Source: Gallionellaceae bacterium UBA5126
GTDB taxonomy: Bacteria; Pseudomonadota; Gammaproteobacteria; Burkholderiales; Gallionellaceae
Direction of reading: 5' to 3'
Length of the DNA stretch: 24,931 nucleotides
Assembly (NCBI GenBank): GCA_002414205.1
Contig: DHYQ01000080.1
Span: 1 to 24,931, forward strand
This document shows positions 6,980 to 14,312 of this stretch, piece by piece; within the stretch, counting starts at the first letter, position 1, and each line of letters begins with the position of its first letter. The position numbers and the translations under genes are program-made. Below the pieces are notes generated by a model. That model saw nothing but the letters and a program-made list of their open reading frames with translations. It was not told where the DNA came from and did not search any database.

Positions 6980-8176
6980 ATGCTAACTCGTTCGATTGCT
7001 GCAACGGCTTTGCGCCTAGCGCGGGGCTTTCCCATTCTGGTGATTACCGGCCCGCGCCAGTCCGGTAAAACCACGCTGGCGCGCACTTTGTTCGCCGATA
7101 AACCCTATATCTCGCTGGAAGACCCGGATGAGCGGGCGTTTGCGCAAACGGATCCGCGTGGTTTTTTGGCGCGCTTTCCGCAGGGGGCGATTCTGGACGA
7201 GGTGCAACGCTGCCCGGATTTGTTTTCCTACCTGCAAGGCGTGGTGGATGCACGGGGACGAATGGGCGAATTTATCCTGACCGGCTCGCAACAATTCGGG
7301 TTGTTGTCCAGCATCAGCCAGTCGCTGGCCGGGCGCGCCGGGCTGTTGCAGTTGTTGCCCTTTGCGCTGGAGGAGTTGCAGGCCGGAAGCGTTTTGCCCG
7401 CCAGTCTGGATGAGGTACTGCTGCGCGGCAGCTACCCGCCGCTGTACGACCGGCCCTTGGCTCCTGGTGATTGGCTGCCCAGTTATGTGGCGACGTATCT
7501 GGAACGCGATGTGCGCCAGTTGTTGGCGGTGCGCGATTTGTCGCAGTTCCAGCGTTTTCTGAAAATGTGTGCCGCCCGCTCCGGGCAGATGCTGAATTTG
7601 TCTGCACTGGCTGCCGATTGCGGTATTACCCATGTCACGGCCCGCGAGTGGCTGACGGTGCTGGAGGCCAGCTATATCGTGCATCTGCTGCGCCCCTACC
7701 ATCAGAATTTCGGCAAGCGTCTGGTGAAAATGCCCAAGCTGTATTTTCTGGATGTTGGATTGATGGCGTATTTGCTGGGCATACGCGATGCCGCCAGCCT
7801 GTCCACCCACGCCGCACGCGGAGCCTTGTTTGAAACGCTGGTGGTGTCGGAATGGATCAAGCGCCAATTCAACGCCGGACAGGCGGCGGAGCTGTATTTC
7901 TGGCGCGACAACGCGGGCCACGAAGTGGATTTGCTCATCCCGCACGGCGAGCAATTCATCCCGGTCGAAATCAAGTCCGGCGCAACTTTCAGCAGCGATT
8001 GGAGCGCCGCGCTGCGCAAATTGTCCGGCCTGTTCGGCCCCACCGCCCTGCCGCCGGTCATTCTTTACGGTGGCAGTGGACGCTACCAACGGGAAGATTG
8101 CCAAGTCGCGGGCTGGCTCACGCTGGCCGAGCCGGACTGGCTGGCTTGTGCATCTCCAGCAAATACAACCCGTTGA
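6980..8176 (+). CDS. AAA-family ATPase with DUF4143 domain
   Basis: 398-residue member of the AAA_14/DUF4143 group of prokaryotic ATPases, whose cellular role is generally unknown. Walker A GPRQSGKTT is at residues 24-32 and Walker B AILDEV at 70-75. Sensor-type segment FILTGSQQF follows, as does the family signature YVATYLERDVRQL near residue 175. The C-terminal domain contains a PD-(D/E)xK-like arrangement, D317 (GHEVDLLI) and E330-x-K332 (VEIKSG), resembling the nuclease-fold end of these proteins. Whether it is active cannot be told. A winged-helix-like region lies between. The gene lacks a clear ribosome binding site and is preceded by an inverted repeat. Its last 59 bp overlap the 3' end of the convergent acetyltransferase gene. 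Confidence 0.88.
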   Translation: MLTRSIAATALRLARGFPILVITGPRQSGKTTLARTLFADKPYISLEDPDERAFAQTDPRGFLARFPQGAILDEVQRCPDLFSYLQGVVDARGRMGEFILTGSQQFGLLSSISQSLAGRAGLLQLLPFALEELQAGSVLPASLDEVLLRGSYPPLYDRPLAPGDWLPSYVATYLERDVRQLLAVRDLSQFQRFLKMCAARSGQMLNLSALAADCGITHVTAREWLTVLEASYIVHLLRPYHQNFGKRLVKMPKLYFLDVGLMAYLLGIRDAASLSTHAARGALFETLVVSEWIKRQFNAGQAAELYFWRDNAGHEVDLLIPHGEQFIPVEIKSGATFSSDWSAALRKLSGLFGPTALPPVILYGGSGRYQREDCQVAGWLTLAEPDWLACASPANTTR

Positions 8177-8690
8177 CCTTGGGTGTCCAGCGCGCCGGGT
8201 TGACGGGGAATTCTTGCCGGGTGCCGGTGAGGTGGTAGCCGCGCCGTTGGTAGTAGGCGATGAGTTCGTGGCGTTGGGCGACCACCCACATAACGAAGCG
8301 TTGGCTGTGCCAGTGTTGCCGGGCGTGGTTTTCGGCGGCGGCACACAGGTGTTTGCCCAATCCGCGATTTTGCTGCGCGGGTTGCACGGCGAACATGCCG
8401 AGGTGGGCGGCTTGGCCGTGGCGTTGCAGATGGATGCAGGCCAGCAGTTGCTCGCCCTGACAGAGCAACAGGAAAACGCTGTCGGCTGACGCAAAGTGCG
8501 GCAGTAAATCGTCCGGGGTGGCGCGCAGGCCGTCCAGCAAATCGGCTTCGGTCGTCCAGCCTGCGCGGCTGGCTTCGCCCCGGTAGCTGATGTTGAGCAG
8601 GGCGGCGATGGCCGGGGCGTCGGCGGGTTGTGCCAGGCGCAAAGTCAGCGCGTCTGCAAGTGGGTTGCGCATGTGTGCGGCTACCTTCAT
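8118..8690 (-). CDS. GNAT family N-acetyltransferase
   Basis: 190-residue protein with the GNAT acetyl-CoA site: the beta strand HLGMFAVQPAQQNRGLGKHL contains the R/Q-x-x-G-x-G/A motif (QNRGLG), and the C-terminal AYYQRRGYHLTGTRQEF is the usual GNAT ending. It starts LTLRLAQPADAPAIAALLN, a typical N-terminal helix. The start at 8690 is favoured because its ATG overlaps the TGA of the upstream SUMF1-like gene (ATGA); an alternative ATG at 8672 would give 184 residues. The acceptor substrate is unknown. Coupling to a SUMF1-like gene suggests joint action but no specific reaction. Its tail overlaps the ATPase gene convergently by 59 bp. Confidence 0.85.
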   Translation of the reverse strand: MKVAAHMRNPLADALTLRLAQPADAPAIAALLNISYRGEASRAGWTTEADLLDGLRATPDDLLPHFASADSVFLLLCQGEQLLACIHLQRHGQAAHLGMFAVQPAQQNRGLGKHLCAAAENHARQHWHSQRFVMWVVAQRHELIAYYQRRGYHLTGTRQEFPVNPARWTPKVNGLYLLEMHKPASPARPA

Positions 8691-9340
8691 GGCCGAGTCG
8701 GCGGCTGACCGGCGACCTTGGCCCCCAGCACCAGCCGAAACGGATAGCACGCATCGTCCGCCTGGCAACGGCTGCGCACTTGGTAGCCGATGTCGTTGTT
8801 GTAGTTGGTGTAATACTCTTCCCAATGGCAGCAGCGGTTGCGCGTGGCTTGCCAAGTGTCGCAGCCGCTGCACCATTCTCTGGCGTAGCCGAGCAGGCCG
8901 TACAAATCGGCTCCGTTGGGGATCAGCTCGTCCACCCGCGCATATCCGTGCGCGAACCAGTCCGCTTCCTGCTCGCTGGTCGGAAAATCCAGACCGGGGA
9001 TGCGGCAGTGTTGTTTGTGCCGGGCCTCAAAATCCCAGCCCGGCGGCCCCTGACGTGCCGCCCAGTCCCATTCTTCTTCACTGGGCAAGCGATAGCCCGC
9101 CACCTCGGTGCAGTGCCGGGCGAACTCGCCACTCGGCGTGAGCAAGCGCCCGCTGGCTAGGTCATAGGCAGGCGGCAAGTGCTGCTGCTGTGACCGCGCA
9201 TTGCAATAAGCAATCGCCGCCTGCCAACTGGGCCGCCACAATATTTCGCCGTGCTGCACCGGATAGCGCGCCACATAAAAATCACCCGTGCCTGCGCGGG
9301 GCGAAGCCGCCAAAAACACCCAGTCTGCGCTGCCATCCAT
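8687..9340 (-). CDS. SUMF1/formylglycine-generating-enzyme-like domain protein
   Basis: 217 residues, cytoplasmic (no signal peptide). The fold is recognised from YRLPSEEEWDWAAR, a hallmark of the SUMF1/EgtB/PvdO superfamily, the preceding ATPase-unrelated WQAAIAYCNA segment, DLYGLLGYAREWCSG (the 'N-x-x-E-W' region) and the C-terminal FRLVLG. The canonical copper-binding C-x4-C of true formylglycine-generating enzymes is not evident, although several Cys occur (WCSGC, NRCC, RC-x5-AC). I therefore call it SUMF1-like rather than FGE. The start MDGSADW at 9340 is supported by AAGG 9-10 nt upstream. It is first in a two-gene unit with the acetyltransferase. No sulfatase gene is nearby. Confidence 0.8.
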   Translation of the reverse strand: MDGSADWVFLAASPRAGTGDFYVARYPVQHGEILWRPSWQAAIAYCNARSQQQHLPPAYDLASGRLLTPSGEFARHCTEVAGYRLPSEEEWDWAARQGPPGWDFEARHKQHCRIPGLDFPTSEQEADWFAHGYARVDELIPNGADLYGLLGYAREWCSGCDTWQATRNRCCHWEEYYTNYNNDIGYQVRSRCQADDACYPFRLVLGAKVAGQPPTRP

Positions 9341-9410
9341 GTTGTTTACCCTTGCAATTTTGCCCTGTCCGCAAACCAATCACTGCCCGCGCCCGCCAAT
9401 GCCAGCCCCC

Positions 9411-9427
9411 GGCGCGGCGCGGCGCGG
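9411..9427. repeat. Short tandem GGCGC repeat
   Basis: Three GGCGC units plus GG in the divergent gap between the SUMF1-like gene and the binding-protein gene. It is a candidate slippage site within a promoter region. Confidence 0.6.
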
Positions 9428-9487
9428 ATTATGGCATGCCTGTACGACACCGACGCACAGCCGCCACAAGCACCGCTATCCCTCAGT

Positions 9488-9511
9488 TATAATTCGAGCA
9501 ACTATATGGAG
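9488..9511 (+). promoter_or_regulatory. -10 box and ribosome binding site of the binding-protein gene
   Basis: A perfect sigma70-type TATAAT at 9488-9493 is followed by TGGAG at 9507-9511, 8 nt before the ATG at 9520. I see no convincing -35 hexamer. The leader would be very short (about 20 nt). Confidence 0.5.
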
Positions 9512-9519
9512 TCTGCATC

Positions 9520-10389
9520 ATGATGATTTTTGCCGGTTTTTACCCCATTCGGCAGTTTTGGCGCGCGCTGGTGGCATTAGGCGCGGTGTTTTTTTCTGTG
9601 ACGACGCAGGCCGCAGCAAGCTATACCTTTGGCGTGCTACCCCAGCGTTCGCCGGTCTTGACAGCGCAGTACTGGAATCCGATTCTGGACTGGGTGTCGC
9701 AGCAGTCGGGGGTCAAGCTGGAGATTCGCATTGCCGCGTCGGGCGGTCAGGCGGGCGAGGCAGTACGCAAGGGGGAATATGATTTTGCCTATAGCAATCA
9801 CCAGTTCAAGCCGTCTGCCCAGGCACAGGGTTACACGGTCATTCTGCGGCGTGACTTACCCAAGATTGCCGCGACACTGGTTGTGCCCACCGCCTCTCCG
9901 ATTCAAACGGTCGCGGAATTAGCCGGAAAAACCGTCGTTTTTGCCAATCCGCATGGTTTTGTGGGTTATGCCGTCCCCATGGATTTTCTGACCCGTAGCA
10001 ACATCGACGTCAAGGCTACCTTCGGCAGCAATCAGGAAGGGGCGCTGTGGCAATTACGTCTGGGCAGCGCACAGGCGGTAGGCGTCAATCAATCCATTCT
10101 GGCCGCTTACGAAGCCCGCGAAAAAGTGACTTTCCGTCAACTGTGGACGTCACGCGCCTATCCTGATCTGGCGATTTCCGTCCATCCACGTGTGCCCAAA
10201 GCGGTGGCAGATGCGGTACGCCGCGCCCTGCTGCAATTAAGCAACACCCACGCCGGGCAACAAATTTTGGCAAAGAGCGCGCGACTGGCGGGTGAAAGTC
10301 AGCCCGCCGGTTTTGTGAGCGCCACGCAACAGGATTACGAAGACTATCTGACGTTTTATCGTCATACCCAATTTCACGGGGCGGACTGA
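9520..10389 (+). CDS. PhnD-like periplasmic substrate-binding protein
   Basis: 289-residue exported protein of the phosphate/phosphite/phosphonate-binding (PhnD, type II periplasmic) family. The N-terminal signal peptide has a hydrophobic core at about 14-28 and a predicted cleavage near TQA-A (30-32). The mature part begins YTFGVLPQRSP and shows family features: WNPILDWVSQQSG, the ligand-loop GEYDFAYSNHQF, LAGKTVVFANPHGFVGYAVP and the hinge-proximal AVGVNQSILAAYE. The mature protein contains no cysteine, unlike the arsenite-binding AioX branch of the family. Its stop is immediately followed by the GTG of the hybrid kinase gene, and no PhnC/PhnE transporter genes are next to it, so it probably acts as a ligand sensor for that kinase. 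The ligand is unknown. Confidence 0.85.
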   Translation: MMIFAGFYPIRQFWRALVALGAVFFSVTTQAAASYTFGVLPQRSPVLTAQYWNPILDWVSQQSGVKLEIRIAASGGQAGEAVRKGEYDFAYSNHQFKPSAQAQGYTVILRRDLPKIAATLVVPTASPIQTVAELAGKTVVFANPHGFVGYAVPMDFLTRSNIDVKATFGSNQEGALWQLRLGSAQAVGVNQSILAAYEAREKVTFRQLWTSRAYPDLAISVHPRVPKAVADAVRRALLQLSNTHAGQQILAKSARLAGESQPAGFVSATQQDYEDYLTFYRHTQFHGAD

Positions 10390-12936
10390 GTGCGGCAATA
10401 TTTTTCTTTCAGCCGCCTCAGCTTGGTTGGTCAAGTGGCCCTGTCCGTCTATGGCGTGTTGCTGATCATCACCACCCTGGTTTTTCTGTCTGCCATCAAC
10501 TACATCTCCAGCAATGTGCATGAGGAAATGAGCATTCGTCTCAAGGGGCGCTTGACTACCTTGATGATGATTAGTCGCAACTCGGCCGTTGTGGGCGACT
10601 ATGCCAGTATTGAGGAAGCACTCACGGCACAAGCCAAGCTGCCGGATAGCGAAAGCGTGGCTTTTATCGACCCTCAGCAGCACAAGCTGATACGTTGGGG
10701 AGCCGTGCGCCCTCTGGCTGCCCCGACCTGGTTCGTACATTGGCTGGGCATAGGCAGCTACCACAACAGTCAGGCACTGGAGGTGAGCGGTCATCACTAT
10801 GGCAGTGTCGAGGTCACCATTTCACCCAACCGCCCGCTGAACGAGGCGTGGGCTGAAACACGCAAAGTCGCCGTGTTGTCCTTGCTGGCCTATCTCATCA
10901 CAGCCCTGGCGATTTTTCTGGTGTTACAGCATGCCTTGCGCCCGCTGGAGCACTTGGCCCATCTGGCCGACAGAATCGCCCAAGGTGATTACGCCCCCCG
11001 TATTGAACCCGCCGGTTGCCGCGAACTGAACCAGGTGATTGCCATGTTCAACAACATGGCGGCGGTTTTGCAGCAGATGGTGAACAATTTACACACCCAA
11101 GCCGATGCTTTGCGGCATGCCAAACAGATCGCGGACGATGCCAATCGGGCGAAATCCAATTTCTTGTCCACCATGAGTCATGAAATTCGTACCCCGCTCA
11201 ATGTCATCATCGGCCTGACACACCTGATGGATCGCAGCAAGCTCACGCCTGCCCAACTAGATGATTTGCGCTCGATTGAAATCGCCTCACACAATTTGCT
11301 GGCCCTGATCAACAACATTCTGGATTTTTCCAAAATCGAATCCGGCGAGCTGCAACTAGAATCGCGGCCATTCCGTCTGGACGAGGTACTGGAGGAGGTG
11401 GGCAATATGTTCCAGCGCTTGGCGCGCAATCAAGGCCTGCAATTAATCCTGGCGCCCATCCCGACGGAACTGCACGAACCATTGCTAGGCGACAATGCTC
11501 GCCTGAAGCAAATGCTGATCAACCTGGTGGGCAACGCGGTGAAATTCACCCCACACGGCGAAGTCAGCATCACCCCCTTGTTGCTACCTGACAACGACCA
11601 GAACCAGCGCCGGGTGAGCATTGCCATCCGCGACAGCGGCATCGGCATCCAACCTTGGGAGCTGACACAGTTGTTCACGCCATTCAAACAAGCTGAAACG
11701 ACCTCTAGCCAGATTTATGGCGGCACAGGCCTGGGGCTCTCCATCGTCAAACAACTGGCCGAATTAATGGGGGGACAAATTAATGTCGCCAGCACCCCAG
11801 GACAAGGTTCAACCTTTACCCTCACCCTACCCTTCACGCGCGCCACCCACCACCTGCCGGATGAAAAGCCACGGCATGACCCGCCGCTGTGCAACTTGCA
11901 TGGCTTGCGGGTACTGGTGGTCGATGATGTGCCCATGAACTTGCAAGTCGCCTATCGCCTGCTGGAGCAACAAGGTATGAACGCCACCCTGTGCGAATCC
12001 GGCGTACAAGCACTGCGCTTGCTGCAAGAACGGGCAGATGCCTTCGATTTAATTCTCATGGACTTGCAAATGCCGCAACTGGATGGCTACGACACCGCGC
12101 GGCTGATCCGCGAACAACTGCGCTTGTCGCTGCCTATTATCGCCTTGACCGCCAGTGCCACCACCCGGGATCGGCAGCGCGCCCTGGCTGTTGGCATGGT
12201 GGACTTTTTGGCCAAACCGATTGAACCGCGTGAGTTAGTACAAGTGATCGCACAATACGCGCCGACGCGCCCGGTGCTTGCCATGACGCCCCCCACCGTC
12301 GTCGAATCCGGCACCGCCCGTGCATGGCCCCCTATCAACGGCGTCGAGATGACGAAAGTCCGCAAACTGTTTTCCGACGATTTGGATTTTTTCTATGATT
12401 TGCTGGCGCAATTTGTACCGGATGGCGAAGCCTTGTTGCTGCGCATCCAGCATTTATTGCAAACCCGGCAACTCGCCGAGGGCGCCCGGCAGTTGCACAA
12501 ATTAAAAGGACTGCTCGGCAATCTAGCCGCCGATGCCGCCTTGCATGCCACCCTGACACTGGAGCATGCCGTCAACAGCGGCCAGGATTATCAAGCGCCC
12601 CAAGCGGAATTCGAGCATTTAATGACACAACTGCTGCAATCCAGCGGTGATTGCCTGCAAAATCGCCCGTTGCCACCCTGCCCGCCCCCTGTGCCAGACA
12701 ACACGGTAGACTGGCATGCGGTACGCCAGCAACTGGCCAACCTGCGGCTACATTTGGAAAACAATCAGATGGATGCCGCCAATATCACCCGTGAGCTGGC
12801 GCCATTGTTGAGCGGTAGCGAACTGGCAGAAGGATTTGTCCGGCTCTGCGGACTGGTGGACACCCTACAGTATCCAGAGGCACTGTCGCAACTGAACACA
12901 CTGCTCACCCAGTTGCCGCCAGAAGCCAGCGTGTAG
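10390..12936 (+). CDS. Hybrid sensor histidine kinase (HAMP-HisKA-HATPase-REC-HPt)
   Basis: 848 residues, inner membrane, BarA-like layout. TM1 is about 13-35, the periplasmic sensor about 36-160, TM2 about 160-180 and HAMP about 180-233. HisKA carries phosphoacceptor H264 (STMSHEIRTPLN). The HATPase N box is N378-N382 (NLVGNAVKFTP), with G boxes DSGIGI and GGTGLGLSIV. The receiver spans about 505-625 with D512/D513, phosphoacceptor D558 (LMDLQMP) and K609. The HPt domain around 655-740 has H703 in LHKLKG. All relay residues are present, so a complete His-Asp-His relay is encoded; the final response regulator is not in the window. The GTG start abuts the TGA of the binding-protein gene (TGAGTG), indicating coupling. 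It converges with the next operon, 13 bp away. Confidence 0.95.
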   Translation: MRQYFSFSRLSLVGQVALSVYGVLLIITTLVFLSAINYISSNVHEEMSIRLKGRLTTLMMISRNSAVVGDYASIEEALTAQAKLPDSESVAFIDPQQHKLIRWGAVRPLAAPTWFVHWLGIGSYHNSQALEVSGHHYGSVEVTISPNRPLNEAWAETRKVAVLSLLAYLITALAIFLVLQHALRPLEHLAHLADRIAQGDYAPRIEPAGCRELNQVIAMFNNMAAVLQQMVNNLHTQADALRHAKQIADDANRAKSNFLSTMSHEIRTPLNVIIGLTHLMDRSKLTPAQLDDLRSIEIASHNLLALINNILDFSKIESGELQLESRPFRLDEVLEEVGNMFQRLARNQGLQLILAPIPTELHEPLLGDNARLKQMLINLVGNAVKFTPHGEVSITPLLLPDNDQNQRRVSIAIRDSGIGIQPWELTQLFTPFKQAETTSSQIYGGTGLGLSIVKQLAELMGGQINVASTPGQGSTFTLTLPFTRATHHLPDEKPRHDPPLCNLHGLRVLVVDDVPMNLQVAYRLLEQQGMNATLCESGVQALRLLQERADAFDLILMDLQMPQLDGYDTARLIREQLRLSLPIIALTASATTRDRQRALAVGMVDFLAKPIEPRELVQVIAQYAPTRPVLAMTPPTVVESGTARAWPPINGVEMTKVRKLFSDDLDFFYDLLAQFVPDGEALLLRIQHLLQTRQLAEGARQLHKLKGLLGNLAADAALHATLTLEHAVNSGQDYQAPQAEFEHLMTQLLQSSGDCLQNRPLPPCPPPVPDNTVDWHAVRQQLANLRLHLENNQMDAANITRELAPLLSGSELAEGFVRLCGLVDTLQYPEALSQLNTLLTQLPPEASV

Positions 12937-12949
12937 CACGCGCAAACCA

Positions 12950-13303
12950 TCACGATGCAGGAGGTTGTTGCTCCAAGTGAAATACATGCAAAATGCGGTG
13001 TATCACTGGCGCCAACAGAATGCCCTGCACCATGATAAAAATCAGCCCGGAAAACAGGGCATAGCCCCCCGCGAAGCACTTGCCCGCCAAGGTATGTGGC
13101 GCATCTACCGGCCCCATCCCGCCCAACAGCATCGCCGCATTCAGAAAGGCATCCGCCCAAGCCAGCCCCTGCCACTGGTGATAACCCCACATCCCCAGCC
13201 CCAGGGAAAACAATAGCACCCAGAACGCAAACAACCCATGCCCCAGCAAGCGCAGCACAAAACGCCGACGGGACAACAAAGGATAGTGCTTATGCTCGTA
13301 CAT
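12950..13303 (-). CDS. Small two-helix channel-like membrane protein without K+ filter
   Basis: 117 residues. TM1 is about 19-41. A short amphipathic re-entrant-like segment DAFLNAAMLLGGMGPVD lies at 51-67. TM2 is about 76-103, and the end is basic/His-rich (HRILHVFHLE). The order TM-pore helix-loop-TM, with AGKCFAGGYALFSGLIFI after the loop, is like the pore module of two-TM ion channels (compare '..GKLFA..Y.LFG..'). The selectivity motif TVGYG is replaced by LGGMGPVD, so potassium selectivity is not expected. Function is unknown. The ATG at 13303 overlaps the stop of the propeller gene (ATGA). It is the last gene of the ugd operon. Confidence 0.72.
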   Translation of the reverse strand: MYEHKHYPLLSRRRFVLRLLGHGLFAFWVLLFSLGLGMWGYHQWQGLAWADAFLNAAMLLGGMGPVDAPHTLAGKCFAGGYALFSGLIFIMVQGILLAPVIHRILHVFHLEQQPPAS

Positions 13304-13935
13304 CAGTGCTGGCGGCGTAAAAAGTCTTGTACCGCCGCTTCATCCGCCCCGATACGCCGCACTTCCCGCCCCTGCGGTGACACCAGCCAATACGCATCGT
13401 TGGCGCCGCCATTCTTGCGATATTTGTGTTTAAAGACAATCAGATGGCCGGCATATTTCCCCTTATCCACCAAGTCGATGCTATCACCGTCGGTGATAAA
13501 TACCGGCTGGGTCTGCCCAGCATCCAAGCGGTGTATCGCCCCAGAAGTCACCCAGGCCGCCGTGTTGAAATACACCGACCGACCATCCAGACTAAACACC
13601 GGCTGGCTGAAATCAGTGAGGTTATTTTTCGGCTCGCTATCCTCACGTGCAGCCAACAAACGCTGCGGCTGGCTACCATCCAGTTTGACCTGCCACAACT
13701 CGGTCGGGGCATCCGTGGCATTCAAGGGATTGACGCTGGCTTGGCGCCGCACAAATACCACGCGTTGGCCGTCCGGCGACAAGGCCGGTTGAGCATCCAA
13801 CCCCAGCCGGGTCAGTTGGCGCGGTGCCGTTTGTGCGGTCTGCCAGTACAGGTTACCCTGTTTTTCCAGGATTTCATCGGCCAGAGCACTGCCCAGACAC
13901 CAACATCCCAGTAGCCCGTAAAAGAGGATTTTCAT
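13303..13935 (-). CDS. Exported TolB-like beta-propeller (PD40) protein
   Basis: 210 residues. The N-terminal signal peptide MKILFYGLLGCWCLGSALA is followed by the mature DEILEKQGNLYW. Two clear WD40-like/PD40 blades occur: ALSPDGQRVVFVRR (about 51-64) and PVFSLDGRSVYFNTAAW (about 114-130). Linker segments TELWQVKLDGSQPQRLL and AIHRLDAGQTQPVFITDG also resemble TolB repeats. There are too few blades for a full six-bladed TolB propeller, so it may oligomerise or be a partial propeller. I chose the ATG at 13935 for the compact signal peptide; a GTG at 13944 overlapping the DUF202 stop is also possible. It probably binds a partner or ligand in the periplasm; no enzymatic motif is seen. Confidence 0.75.
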   Translation of the reverse strand: MKILFYGLLGCWCLGSALADEILEKQGNLYWQTAQTAPRQLTRLGLDAQPALSPDGQRVVFVRRQASVNPLNATDAPTELWQVKLDGSQPQRLLAAREDSEPKNNLTDFSQPVFSLDGRSVYFNTAAWVTSGAIHRLDAGQTQPVFITDGDSIDLVDKGKYAGHLIVFKHKYRKNGGANDAYWLVSPQGREVRRIGADEAAVQDFLRRQH

Positions 13936-13940
13936 CGTAC

Positions 13941-14312
13941 TCACTGATGGGCCATGAATAAATACACCGCCAAGGCGATGCCGAGAAAACTGACCATCAG
14001 GTTAGTAAACACCCCATTGCCAGTGCGATAGCCGTCGGGCATTTCAATCGGCTTGAGCGTTTTGAGCACCACGTAGTACTGCCGGGTGGCCGCATAGGAG
14101 ATATACGCCCCCAGCAGCACAAACGCAATTCCGACCCAGAAGGAAAACACTTTCTCCCCAGCCGACAGCGCCTGAGGCATGATGATTTGCACGAACAAGC
14201 CAAAGCGCTCAATCACAAAACCGAATGCCATCAGGGCCAGACTGGTGCGATTCCAAGCCAGCAGGGTGCGCTCGGCGGCGAAAAACACCCGTGGGTCATT
14301 CAAATCGCTCAT
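13941..14312 (-). CDS. DUF202 (YidH-type) inner-membrane protein
   Basis: 123 residues with the DUF202 hallmark near the N terminus: [33 protein letters not shown]. Three membrane helices are visible (about 20-38, 55-77, 97-118). The family is widespread but has no settled function. Its start codon overlaps the ugd stop (ATGA), and its stop overlaps or nearly touches the propeller gene, so it lies in a tight operon. It is complete and of normal length. Confidence 0.88.
   Translation of the reverse strand: MSDLNDPRVFFAAERTLLAWNRTSLALMAFGFVIERFGLFVQIIMPQALSAGEKVFSFWVGIAFVLLGAYISYAATRQYYVVLKTLKPIEMPDGYRTGNGVFTNLMVSFLGIALAVYLFMAHQ

Noticed and set aside
7016..8494. 492-codon minus-strand frame over the ATPase gene
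   Set aside because: It lies opposite the DUF4143 ATPase and in another frame of the GNAT gene; composition is shadow-like (Gln/Arg-rich) with no motif.
8687..9340. True formylglycine-generating enzyme
   Set aside because: The SUMF1 fold is clear, but the C-x4-C active-site pattern is not evident and no sulfatase gene is present in the window.
9520..10389. AioX-type arsenite sensor
   Set aside because: The fold and kinase pairing fit, but the protein has no cysteine, and arsenite binding by AioX depends on one.
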